Under the pieces are notes generated by a model. It was not told the DNA's origin, did no database searches, and saw only the letters and a program-made list of their open reading frames with translations. A program made the translations under genes and the position numbers. This document shows, piece by piece, positions 1-5,271 of a stretch of 5,540 nt of DNA (the stretch's first letter is position 1; each line of letters begins with the position of its first letter). Source of the DNA: Clostridiales bacterium (GTDB taxonomy: Bacteria > Bacillota > Clostridia > Oscillospirales > Oscillospiraceae); NCBI GenBank assembly GCA_003516765.1, contig DPCD01000010.1:1312-6851 (forward strand), in the 5' to 3' direction.

Positions 1-167
1 TGCTGGTCGCGCAGCCACTCGAGCCGCTTGTCCGGCACGGACACGACGCCGACGTTGGGGTCGATGGTGCAGAAGGCGTAGTTGTCCGCCGCGACGCCGG
101 CGTTGGTGATGGCATTGAAAAGCGTGGATTTGCCGACATTCGGCAAGCCAACGATACCTAATTTCAT
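1..167 (-). CDS. ychF: Ribosome-binding ATPase/GTPase YchF (Obg family), 5' part only
   Basis: The minus strand encodes the first 55 residues of a YchF/OLA1-type P-loop NTPase; the rest lies beyond the left edge. The protein begins MKLGIVGLPNVGKSTLFNAI, which contains the P-loop (G-x-P-N-V-G-K-S-T, residues 7-15) in the form typical of YchF, followed by N-Y-P/A-F-C-T-I-D-P-N-V-G (residues 29-40), the switch I region of this family. YchF proteins bind ribosomes and hydrolyse ATP in preference to GTP, and are linked to translation and oxidative-stress control; that is family knowledge. The ATG at 167-165 is preceded by AAGGAG (revcomp of 176-181) with 8 bases of spacing, so the start is secure. 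A near-consensus promoter lies at 219-247. Only the C-terminal domains (coiled coil, TGS) cannot be checked here. Confidence 0.96.
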   Translation of the reverse strand, partial: MKLGIVGLPNVGKSTLFNAITNAGVAADNYAFCTIDPNVGVVSVPDKRLEWLRDQ

Positions 168-218
168 AGTGTTTTCTCCTTCTCGGCAAGCCGATGGGCG
201 GCTGCTTGAATTTTCTAT

Positions 219-247
219 ATTATAGAGCGCGGCGCGTATTTTTTCAA
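219..247 (-). promoter_or_regulatory. Sigma-A type promoter driving ychF
   Basis: Read on the minus strand, TTGAAA (revcomp of 242-247) is followed after exactly 17 bases by TATAAT (revcomp of 219-224). This matches the housekeeping sigma-factor consensus with one -35 mismatch. Transcription would start near 212, giving a leader of about 45 bases before the ychF start codon. The position, orientation and spacing all fit, but no transcript evidence is available. Confidence 0.8.
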
Positions 248-295
248 CTATAAATGGCGCACGGGCGGGAAAATGGGGCAAATTTGCGGCGGGGG

Positions 296-324
296 TTTTC
301 TTTTGGACGCGGAGCGTGTAGAAT
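296..324 (+). promoter_or_regulatory. Possible weak promoter for the cyclase gene
   Basis: TAGAAT at 319-324 is a one-mismatch -10 hexamer. Seventeen bases upstream is TTTTCT (296-301), a poor -35 box. The expected start site near 331 would leave a leader of about 30 bases. It is the only reasonable plus-strand candidate between the divergent ychF promoter and the cyclase start, but it is weak and rests on hexamer matching alone. Confidence 0.35.
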
Positions 325-360
325 GGAGGAAACAGAAAACGGAAAAGAGGACGGAATTCT

Positions 361-1008
361 ATGCGCGTGATTGACCTGACGCACACGATCAAAGAGGACA
401 TGCCTGTCTATCCCGGCACGGGCACGCCGAAGCTGCTGCCGGCGAACAGCTATGAGGAAAACGGCTTCAAAGAGACGCTGGTCTCGTTTTACTCCCACAC
501 GGGTACGCACGTGGACCCGCCGGCGCACCTGTTTGCGGACAGGACGACGCTCGATGCGTTTGCGCCGGAGCAGTTTCTCGGAAAGGCGCTTGTGATCGAC
601 TGCACGCACCTGCGCGAGGGCGAGGCAATCGGCATGAAGGAGCTTTCCAAATACGGCGGCAAGGCAGATGCGGTCGATTTTCTGCTCTTTGCGACCGGAT
701 GGGACGCGCGATGGGGGACCGAGGCGTACTTTGGAGACTATCCCTGCATCGACGAGGAGGTTCTGCAGCATATTTTGAACGGCAATTACAAGGGCATCGG
801 CTTCGACGTGATCGGGCTGGACCCAATTGCGGACGAAAATCTGACGCGGCACAAGGCATTATTTGCGGAAAAAGACATCGTGAACATCGAAAACCTCAAG
901 AATCTGGGGCTGTGCGGCACGGAGCCGTTCTGGTTTGCGTGCCTGCCGCTGAAGCTGGAAAGCAGCGACGGCGCGCCTGCGCGGGCGATTGCGTGGTTTG
1001 AGGATTGA
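361..1008 (+). CDS. Cyclase family / kynurenine formamidase-like metal-dependent hydrolase
   Basis: This 215-residue protein belongs to the putative cyclase family (PF04199), which includes the bacterial kynurenine formamidase KynB, isatin hydrolase and polyketide cyclases. The signature H-T-G-T-H-x-D-x-P-x-H is at residues 46-56, supplying the likely metal ligands H46, H50 and D52 plus H56. The second half carries F-D-V-I-G-L-D-P (148-155) and then H164 and E177, positioned like the remaining active-site His and Glu of KynB. The length is normal (about 205-220 residues) and no signal peptide is visible, so it is cytosolic. AGAGG (346-350) sits 10 bases before the ATG. The broken sensor kinase follows after 22 bases, so the two may once have been co-transcribed. 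The substrate cannot be told from sequence: no other tryptophan-degradation gene is in view, so calling it kynB would be overreach. The family call is firm and the reaction is not. Confidence 0.9.
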   Translation: MRVIDLTHTIKEDMPVYPGTGTPKLLPANSYEENGFKETLVSFYSHTGTHVDPPAHLFADRTTLDAFAPEQFLGKALVIDCTHLREGEAIGMKELSKYGGKADAVDFLLFATGWDARWGTEAYFGDYPCIDEEVLQHILNGNYKGIGFDVIGLDPIADENLTRHKALFAEKDIVNIENLKNLGLCGTEPFWFACLPLKLESSDGAPARAIAWFED

Positions 1009-1030
1009 GACGGAGGGCAGGTGAGACACA

Positions 1031-2173
1031 ATGCTTCGCATGGAAATTGCACTGATTCTGGTGCTGGGCTTTGTGGCGTATATCTATATACTCCGCCGAG
1101 CGGACGCAGACGGCGCTGCACCGCACATTTTCGGCGCTGCTGGCGGCGGCGCTGGTGCATCTGGTGTTTGACGCGCTGACGCTTTACACGGTGAATCATC
1201 TGGACACGGTGCCGCGGCTTCTGAACGACGCGCTGCACCGCGTGTTTGTCGGCACGATGGTGCTGGTGGTGTTTCTTTTTTATCAGTATATTGCAATTCT
1301 GGTGGAGGAGGAGACCGGAAAGCCGCGCAGGCTGGACTTAGCGGCGCGCATATTTCTGGTGGCTGCGGAGGCGGGCGTGCTGGTGCTGCCGGTCCACTAT
1401 GCGGTAACGCCGCTCGGCAACTACTCCGATGGATTCACGCGGATGTCTGCTATGTCAGCGTGGCGTTTTATCTTCTGCTGTGCGTGGGGCTGCTCGCGGG
1501 GAACTGGAAAAGCATCCATACAAAAAAGCGCTTTGCCATCGGTGCGGCGCTGGCGATCGAATTAAGCGTGAGTGTGGCACAGGGGTTTCCCCCGACGTGG
1601 CTGATCAGCGGCATGGGCATCACACTGATGACGCTGGCATTCTATCTGACGCTGGAAAACCCCGATATTCTGCGCTCGGAGCTGACGGAGCAGAAGATGT
1701 CGATGCTGTATCTCAAAAGTCAGGTGAATCCGCACTTTCTTTATAACACGCTCGACACCATCCGCATTCAGGCGCAGCTGAACGGAGACGAAAAGGTGGC
1801 GCAGCTTCTGATGCGGCTGGTGAGCTTTTTCCGTCACAGCGTGAAGGTGGACCGGAGCATGGTGACGCTGGACGAGGAACTGGAGCTGATCGAGGCGTAT
1901 CTGGACCTGATGTGCGTGCGCTATCCGAAGCTCAAATGCAACGTCGATGTTGCGTCGGAGCTGTATGACGCGCAGGTGCCGAACTTTATTCTGCAGCCGC
2001 TGGTGGAAAACAGTCTGCTGCACGGACTCAAAAACAAGGGCTACTGCGGGGAGCTTCATGTTTCGGCGGAAAAATCGGGCTATGCGGACTACCGTGTCTT
2101 TGCCAAGGCGTTCAAGAAAGCCGAGGGCGCGACGCCGAGCCAGTACCGCCGCAACTTTGAGGTGCAGCCGTAA
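1031..2173 (+). pseudogene. Broken membrane sensor histidine kinase (YesM/LytS-like), two frame disruptions and lost catalytic C-terminus
   Basis: The start at ATG 1031 has AGGTGA (1019-1024) 6 bases upstream and GGAGG (1012-1016) further back. It begins a hydrophobic helix (MEIALILVLGFVAYIY). Near 1079-1091, in the run TATATCTATATA, the sensible frame moves by +1; the membrane-helix-rich sequence continues in the frame of 1089 to about 1433. Near GGATTCACG it moves back to the original frame. From there come two or three more membrane helices, then the His_kinase domain (PF06580) with the phospho-acceptor motif Q-V-N-P-H-F-L-Y-N-T-L-D (His codon at 1733) and the N-box P-L-V-E-N-S-L-L-H-G-L (Asn codon at 2009). 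The ATP-binding G-boxes (D-x-G-x-G, G-x-G-L) are absent. After about 2078 the frame encodes the end of an AraC-type regulator. A working kinase is therefore not possible even if the frame shifts were sequencing errors. Such kinases normally pair with an AraC-type response regulator and sense extracellular cues; the ligand is unknown. Confidence 0.85.
2078..2173 (+). pseudogene. Remnant of an AraC/YesN-type response regulator (last ~31 residues) fused in frame to the kinase remnant
   Basis: The last residues of the open frame read G-Y-A-D-Y-R-V-F-A-K-A-F-K-K-A-E-G-A-T-P-S-Q-Y-R-R, ending at TAA 2171-2173. This is the signature of the final recognition helices of AraC/XylS DNA-binding domains (typical form V-G-Y-x-D-x-x-Y-F-x-x-x-F-K-K-x-x-G-x-T-P-S-x-Y-R). 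Nothing of the receiver domain or first helix-turn-helix is present. The fragment follows the kinase sequence directly, without a start codon or ribosome binding site. It is most simply the 3' end of the partner regulator gene, joined to the kinase by a deletion. An alternative is a genuine chimera, but one lacking both an ATPase domain and a complete DNA-binding domain has no plausible function. Confidence 0.82.
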
Positions 2174-2189
2174 GCGCCGGCTGAGGCAA

Positions 2190-2359
2190 CCTGGGGTGTA
2201 TTCTTCCAACTCCCAACGCACCCGGACAGTGGGTCTTTTCGCGGTGCGCTGCGTCATTTTTCCTTGAAATACGTCAGTATTCCTGCGAAAAAATGTCTTG
2301 CTCAACGTAAAAATCCCTCGCTGCCGGTCACATCATGAGTTGGAAGAATACACCCTAGG
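2190..2359. repeat. ~170-bp MITE-like element with 23-bp terminal inverted repeats
   Basis: The left arm, 2190-2212 (core GGGTGTATTCTTCCAACTC at 2194-2212), is the reverse complement of the right arm, 2337-2359. The match is 22 of 23, with one mismatch at 2193/2356, and the inner 19 bases are perfect. The 124 bases between the arms also pair imperfectly: CCCGGACAG (2221-2229) against CTGCCGGT (2321-2328), TTTTCGC (2236-2242) against GCGAAAA (2285-2291), and AATAC (2268-2272) against GTATT (2277-2281). The whole unit can therefore fold as a long interrupted hairpin. It contains no credible gene and no transposase. Size, terminal repeats and location between a pseudogene and a convergent gene fit a non-autonomous mobile element or an interspersed palindromic repeat. 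The flanks share only AA, so no clear target duplication is seen. A bidirectional terminator is a less likely reading, as no T-tract follows either arm. Confidence 0.72.
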
Positions 2360-2588
2360 AACAAAAATCTTCCAGCGCCCGCGTCAGAGCCTGCCGGCTG
2401 GGGAAATGCAGCCCGCGCGAAAGAAGCGAAACGTCCTGTGCGGGCAAGGTGCTGCGCGCGCGCAGTCCGGTGTCGTGCCATGCACCGCTGGGCTCCCGGT
2501 AGCAGATGCTGCCGTTTTGAATTGTGAGAAGAAAGCCGCCGGCGAAGAGACTCATACAGAGCGCAAGGGTAAGAAGCAGCCGTTTCAT
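2355..2588 (-). CDS. Small exported or membrane-anchored protein of unknown function (77 aa)
   Basis: The minus strand encodes 77 residues starting MKRLLLTLALCMSLFAGG. It has a two-residue basic end (K2, R3) and a hydrophobic stretch at about residues 4-22, suggesting a signal peptide or N-terminal anchor; C11 lies inside the hydrophobic core and is not a good lipobox. The rest is short and polar, ending L-P-x-x-D-x-x-L-L-x-x-G then S-R-x-x-L-x-R-x-L-E-D-F. This loosely recalls the C-terminal segment of BofC-like sporulation-associated proteins, but the resemblance is from memory and weak. The start at 2588 is supported by a strong AAGGAGG 6 bases upstream, which is the main reason to believe the gene is real. 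The TAG stop (2357-2355) and part of the final Ser codon lie inside the right arm of the inverted-repeat element, so the present C-terminus may have been set by that insertion. No family is assigned. Confidence 0.68.
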   Translation of the reverse strand: MKRLLLTLALCMSLFAGGFLLTIQNGSICYREPSGAWHDTGLRARSTLPAQDVSLLSRGLHFPSRQALTRALEDFCS

Positions 2589-2594
2589 GTTTTC

Positions 2595-2601
2595 CCTCCT
2601 T
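2595..2601 (-). promoter_or_regulatory. Strong Shine-Dalgarno that fixes the start of the small minus-strand gene
   Basis: The reverse complement of CCTCCTT is AAGGAGG, a 7-base match to the anti-Shine-Dalgarno sequence, 6 bases before the ATG at 2588-2586. An in-frame ATG 48 bases further upstream (2636) is open but lies inside a stem-loop, adds a non-hydrophobic, Arg/Lys-rich leader, and has no comparable site. Confidence 0.8.
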
Positions 2602-2612
2602 TTTGCTTTACG

Positions 2613-2653
2613 ATGCCCGGTTTTGCGCCGGTGCATGCAAAGAAAACGGGCAT
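2613..2653. promoter_or_regulatory. Stem-loop in the divergent intergenic region
   Basis: ATGCCCGGTTTT (2613-2624) pairs with AAAACGGGCAT (2643-2653), an 11-base-pair stem with one bulged G and an 18-base loop that contains the palindrome TGCATGCA (2632-2639). On the minus strand it would lie in the leader of the small gene, ending about 11 bases before its ribosome binding site. On the plus strand it lies upstream of the PBP promoter. No T-tract follows directly on either strand, so an intrinsic terminator is unlikely. A leader structure or operator is possible. The pairing is seen; the role is inference. Confidence 0.45.
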
Positions 2654-2689
2654 ATATTCATATTTTGTTTCCAAACTAATTGACAGGTG

Positions 2690-2698
2690 TGTTATAAT
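2690..2698 (+). promoter_or_regulatory. Extended -10 promoter for the penicillin-binding protein gene
   Basis: TGTTATAAT (2690-2698) is a perfect extended -10 element (TG-n-TATAAT). A perfect TTGACA lies at 2680-2685, but only 7 bases upstream of the -10, which is too close to act with it. At normal spacing the best -35 is TTCCAA (2669-2674, 18 bases), a poor match. Initiation near 2705 would give a leader of about 78 bases. GTTA-n5-TAAC (2691-2703) forms a small dyad across the -10, which could be an operator or chance. Confidence 0.6.
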
Positions 2699-2771
2699 GT
2701 AACGATGAAAATTAAAATGGTGAATTGTGCCCGCTGATTGTTCAGAAATCCGGGCAGGTTTTGCGATAGAT

Positions 2772-2777
2772 GGAGGA
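2772..2777 (+). promoter_or_regulatory. Ribosome binding site that fixes the start of the PBP gene
   Basis: GGAGGA ends 5 bases before ATG 2783. The frame is open upstream to a TTG at 2738, but that codon lacks a ribosome binding site and would add 15 residues of unrelated sequence. The start at 2783 also gives the usual short basic cytoplasmic tail before the membrane anchor. Confidence 0.88.
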
Positions 2778-2782
2778 ATATC

Positions 2783-5254
2783 ATGCGAGCAGATAAGAAT
2801 ACAAAGCCCTCCGGCTCCGCGGCAAAGCGCATTGTCAAGGGCGTGGGAAAGGTCCTCGGCACGATGGTGCTGGTGCTGTTTCTCACAACGCTGATTTTTG
2901 CGTGTCTGTTTGCCCTGTATGTCAAAAACGATCTTTCGGCGCAGGTCGATTCGATCGACGGCTTTACGCTCGACCAGACATCCGTGATCTACTATGAAGA
3001 CCCGAAGACCGGGCAGGATGTGGTCCTGCGCAAGCTCTACGGCGGCGCGAACCGCACATGGGTCGAGTATGAGAATATCCCCAAAAACCTGATTCATGCC
3101 TGCATTGCCATCGAGGACAAGCGCTTTGAGGACCATCAGGGCGTCGACTGGTTCACGACGATGAAGGCGTGCGTCAAGATGTTCCTCGGTCAGGGCGAGG
3201 CGGGCGGCTCGACCATTACCCAGCAGCTCGTCAAAAACATTACCGGGCGCGACGAGGTGACCGTGCGCCGCAAGCTGGTGGAAATTTTCAGCGCGCTGGA
3301 GCTGGAAAAGAAATATACGAAAAAGCAGATCATGGAGCTGTATCTCAATGTCATCGCGCTGGGCGAAAACTGCGAGGGCGTGGAGTCTGCGTCGCAGGTC
3401 TATTTCGGCAAGAGCGTGAGTGAACTCGACCTTGCCGAGGGCGCCGCACTCATCGGCATTACGAATAACCCCTCGATCTACGACCCGTATATCAACCCCG
3501 AAAAGAACAAGCAGCGCCAGGAGATCATTCTCGGCGAAATGCTCGACCAGAAATATATCACGCAGGACCAGTATGACAAGGCGATGGCGGAGGAACTGGT
3601 TTTCCACAACGCCAGCGGCGAAAAATCCGGCGATGAGGATTACTATTCTTATTTCGAAGACCAGGTCATCAACGACGTGGTGCGCGATCTGGGCAAGAAG
3701 ACCGGCTATGAGACGACAATTGTCCGAAAAATGCTCATGACCGGCGGCTACAAGATCTATTCGACCCTCAACCCCGACGTGCAGGCGGCAGTTGAAGAGG
3801 TCTATCAGAACCTCGACAACATTCCTGCCACGGCAAGCTCGCAGCAGCTGCAGTCCGGCATTGTCGTCATTGACAATAAGACCGGAGACGTCGTCGCTGT
3901 TGCCGGCGGCGTGGGCGAAAAGCAGGGAAGCCTGATTTTAAACCGTGCCACGCAGAGCTATCTGTCTCCCGGCTCGACGATCAAGCCGGTCTCGGTCTAT
4001 GCGCCCGCGCTGGAGCTTGGACTTGTGACGCCTGCGACGGTGATGGACGATACGCCGTATTCGTTTACCGACGCACGGCACTGGCCGAAGAACTCCGACT
4101 CGGTCTACCGGGGGCTTATGAACATCAACGAAGCGGTCAAGCACTCGATCAATACGATTCCGGTCAAGCTGGTCGCGCAGATGACGCCCGAATACTGCTT
4201 CGAGTTTGCAAAGGAAAAGATGGGGCTCAGCTCGCTCGTTTCCTCCTACGTGAACGCGGCGGGAGACACCTTCTCGGATATTGATCTGGCACCGCTGGCA
4301 ATGGGCGGTCTGACAAAGGGCGTCACCGTCAAGGCGATGGCACAGGCGTATGCCTCGTTTGCAAACGAGGGCGTCTGGCGCGAGGCAAGAACGTATACGA
4401 AGGTGGTCGACGCCGACGGCAAGGTCGTGCTGGACAATACCCAGCAGTCGCATGTGGCAATGAAGGACATGACCGCCTGGTATATCACCTATATGCTGGA
4501 AAACACCGTCGAATCCGGCTCCGGCACGGCGGCGCAGATTGAAAATATGACCGTTGCCGGAAAGACCGGCACGACGACGAGCGACTTTGACCGCTGGTTT
4601 GCGGGCTACACCCCGTATTATACCGGTGTCGTCTGGTGCGGCTACGACGACCCCGAGGAGGTCGTTCTGACCGATTCGAGCGCGAACCCGGCGACGGTTC
4701 TTTGGCAGAAGGTCATGGCAAAGGTCCACGAGGGGCTTGCCAACAAGGAATTCAACAAGCCGACCAACGTTGTGGAATGTACGGTCTGCCAGGACAGCGG
4801 ACTTCTCATGACCGACGCCTGCCGCGAAGACCCCAGAGGCAGCCGCGCCATCACGGTGGAGCTGAGTCTCTACGACGTGCCGACGCAGAACTGCAATGTC
4901 CACAAGGAGGTGGAGATCTGCGGCGCGTCCGGTCACGTGGTGAACGAATACTGCAAGCAGGTGGAGGGCAATACCACAAAGACCGTGGGTCTGCTGGACG
5001 TTTCGCGTGCCTTCCCGGTACGCGGCATCACCGTGCAGGACCAGGCGTATGCCGTGCCGAATGATTCGCTGCCGGCAGGCTATTATCCGGCGCTGAGTCC
5101 GGATGTGGACGCGATCAACGTGGAGTGCTACATCCACACCCGAGACGATCTTCCCGAGCCTGAGGCGCCCGAGGAGGACGAGGAGGAAACAAGCGGCAGC
5201 CGCATTTCCTCTGCCGTGCGCGATATCTTAAGCGGCGGCAATCAGAACGATTAA
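2783..5254 (+). CDS. Class A penicillin-binding protein (bifunctional peptidoglycan glycosyltransferase/transpeptidase, PBP1A-like)
   Basis: This complete 823-residue protein polymerises lipid II into glycan strands and cross-links them outside the membrane. A Lys/Arg-rich cytoplasmic tail precedes one membrane helix (about 25-47). The glycosyltransferase 51 domain (about 80-255) shows E-D-K-R-F-E-D-H-x-G-V-D (catalytic E111), G-G-S-T-I-T-Q-Q-L-V-K-N (141-152), R-R-K-L-V-E (second acidic residue E167) and the clostridial form L-G-E-N-C-E-G-V (193-200). The penicillin-binding transpeptidase domain (about 355-640) has S-x-x-K at S398-K401, S-x-N at S455-N457 and K-T-G at 594-596. All catalytic motifs are present, so it should be active. 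After the transpeptidase comes a tail of about 160 residues with cysteines at 666, 669, 680, 704, 713 and 724 and another at 782, ending in a Glu/Asp-rich stretch (789-802). The methyltransferase gene follows after 17 bases, probably in one operon. The bifunctional call is very firm; the exact paralogue (pbpA, ponA, pbpF) is not. Confidence 0.97.
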   Translation: MRADKNTKPSGSAAKRIVKGVGKVLGTMVLVLFLTTLIFACLFALYVKNDLSAQVDSIDGFTLDQTSVIYYEDPKTGQDVVLRKLYGGANRTWVEYENIPKNLIHACIAIEDKRFEDHQGVDWFTTMKACVKMFLGQGEAGGSTITQQLVKNITGRDEVTVRRKLVEIFSALELEKKYTKKQIMELYLNVIALGENCEGVESASQVYFGKSVSELDLAEGAALIGITNNPSIYDPYINPEKNKQRQEIILGEMLDQKYITQDQYDKAMAEELVFHNASGEKSGDEDYYSYFEDQVINDVVRDLGKKTGYETTIVRKMLMTGGYKIYSTLNPDVQAAVEEVYQNLDNIPATASSQQLQSGIVVIDNKTGDVVAVAGGVGEKQGSLILNRATQSYLSPGSTIKPVSVYAPALELGLVTPATVMDDTPYSFTDARHWPKNSDSVYRGLMNINEAVKHSINTIPVKLVAQMTPEYCFEFAKEKMGLSSLVSSYVNAAGDTFSDIDLAPLAMGGLTKGVTVKAMAQAYASFANEGVWREARTYTKVVDADGKVVLDNTQQSHVAMKDMTAWYITYMLENTVESGSGTAAQIENMTVAGKTGTTTSDFDRWFAGYTPYYTGVVWCGYDDPEEVVLTDSSANPATVLWQKVMAKVHEGLANKEFNKPTNVVECTVCQDSGLLMTDACREDPRGSRAITVELSLYDVPTQNCNVHKEVEICGASGHVVNEYCKQVEGNTTKTVGLLDVSRAFPVRGITVQDQAYAVPNDSLPAGYYPALSPDVDAINVECYIHTRDDLPEPEAPEEDEEETSGSRISSAVRDILSGGNQND

Positions 5255-5271
5255 AGAAGCAGGAGAACGAT

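Noticed and set aside
244..852. 202-codon open frame on the minus strand opposite the cyclase gene
   Set aside because: The plus-strand cyclase has complete family motifs; the antisense frame is Arg/Val-rich shadow sequence.
1562..2305. 247-codon open frame on the minus strand over the kinase remnant and the repeat element
   Set aside because: Its first part is the interior of the inverted-repeat element and the rest is antisense to the kinase domain; it matches no known protein type.
2190..2359. Interpretation as a CRISPR repeat pair
   Set aside because: There are only two arms, inverted and not direct, with a self-complementary interior and no spacer series.
2190..2359. Interpretation as an ordinary bidirectional Rho-independent terminator
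   Set aside because: The loop is over 120 bases and neither arm is followed by a T-tract. Some termination effect cannot be excluded.
2589..2636. Longer start (ATG 2636) for the small minus-strand protein
   Set aside because: The extension is highly basic, lies within a stem-loop, and lacks a ribosome binding site, whereas AAGGAGG precedes ATG 2588.
2298..2702. 134-codon open frame on the plus strand across the element and the small gene
   Set aside because: It begins inside the element, runs antisense to the small gene with the good ribosome binding site, and has no start signal of its own.
2738..2782. Upstream TTG start extending the PBP by 15 residues
   Set aside because: There is no ribosome binding site before 2738, while GGAGGA lies at proper spacing before ATG 2783.
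2585..3607. 340-codon open frame on the minus strand over the start of the PBP gene
   Set aside because: It is the shadow of the PBP coding strand and crosses its promoter region; composition is unnatural and no domain is recognisable.
3938..5137. Long open frame (399 codons) on the minus strand inside the PBP gene
   Set aside because: It is antisense to a protein with all class A PBP motifs. Its Arg/His/Val-rich composition is typical of the shadow of a GC-rich gene, and no recognisable domain was seen.
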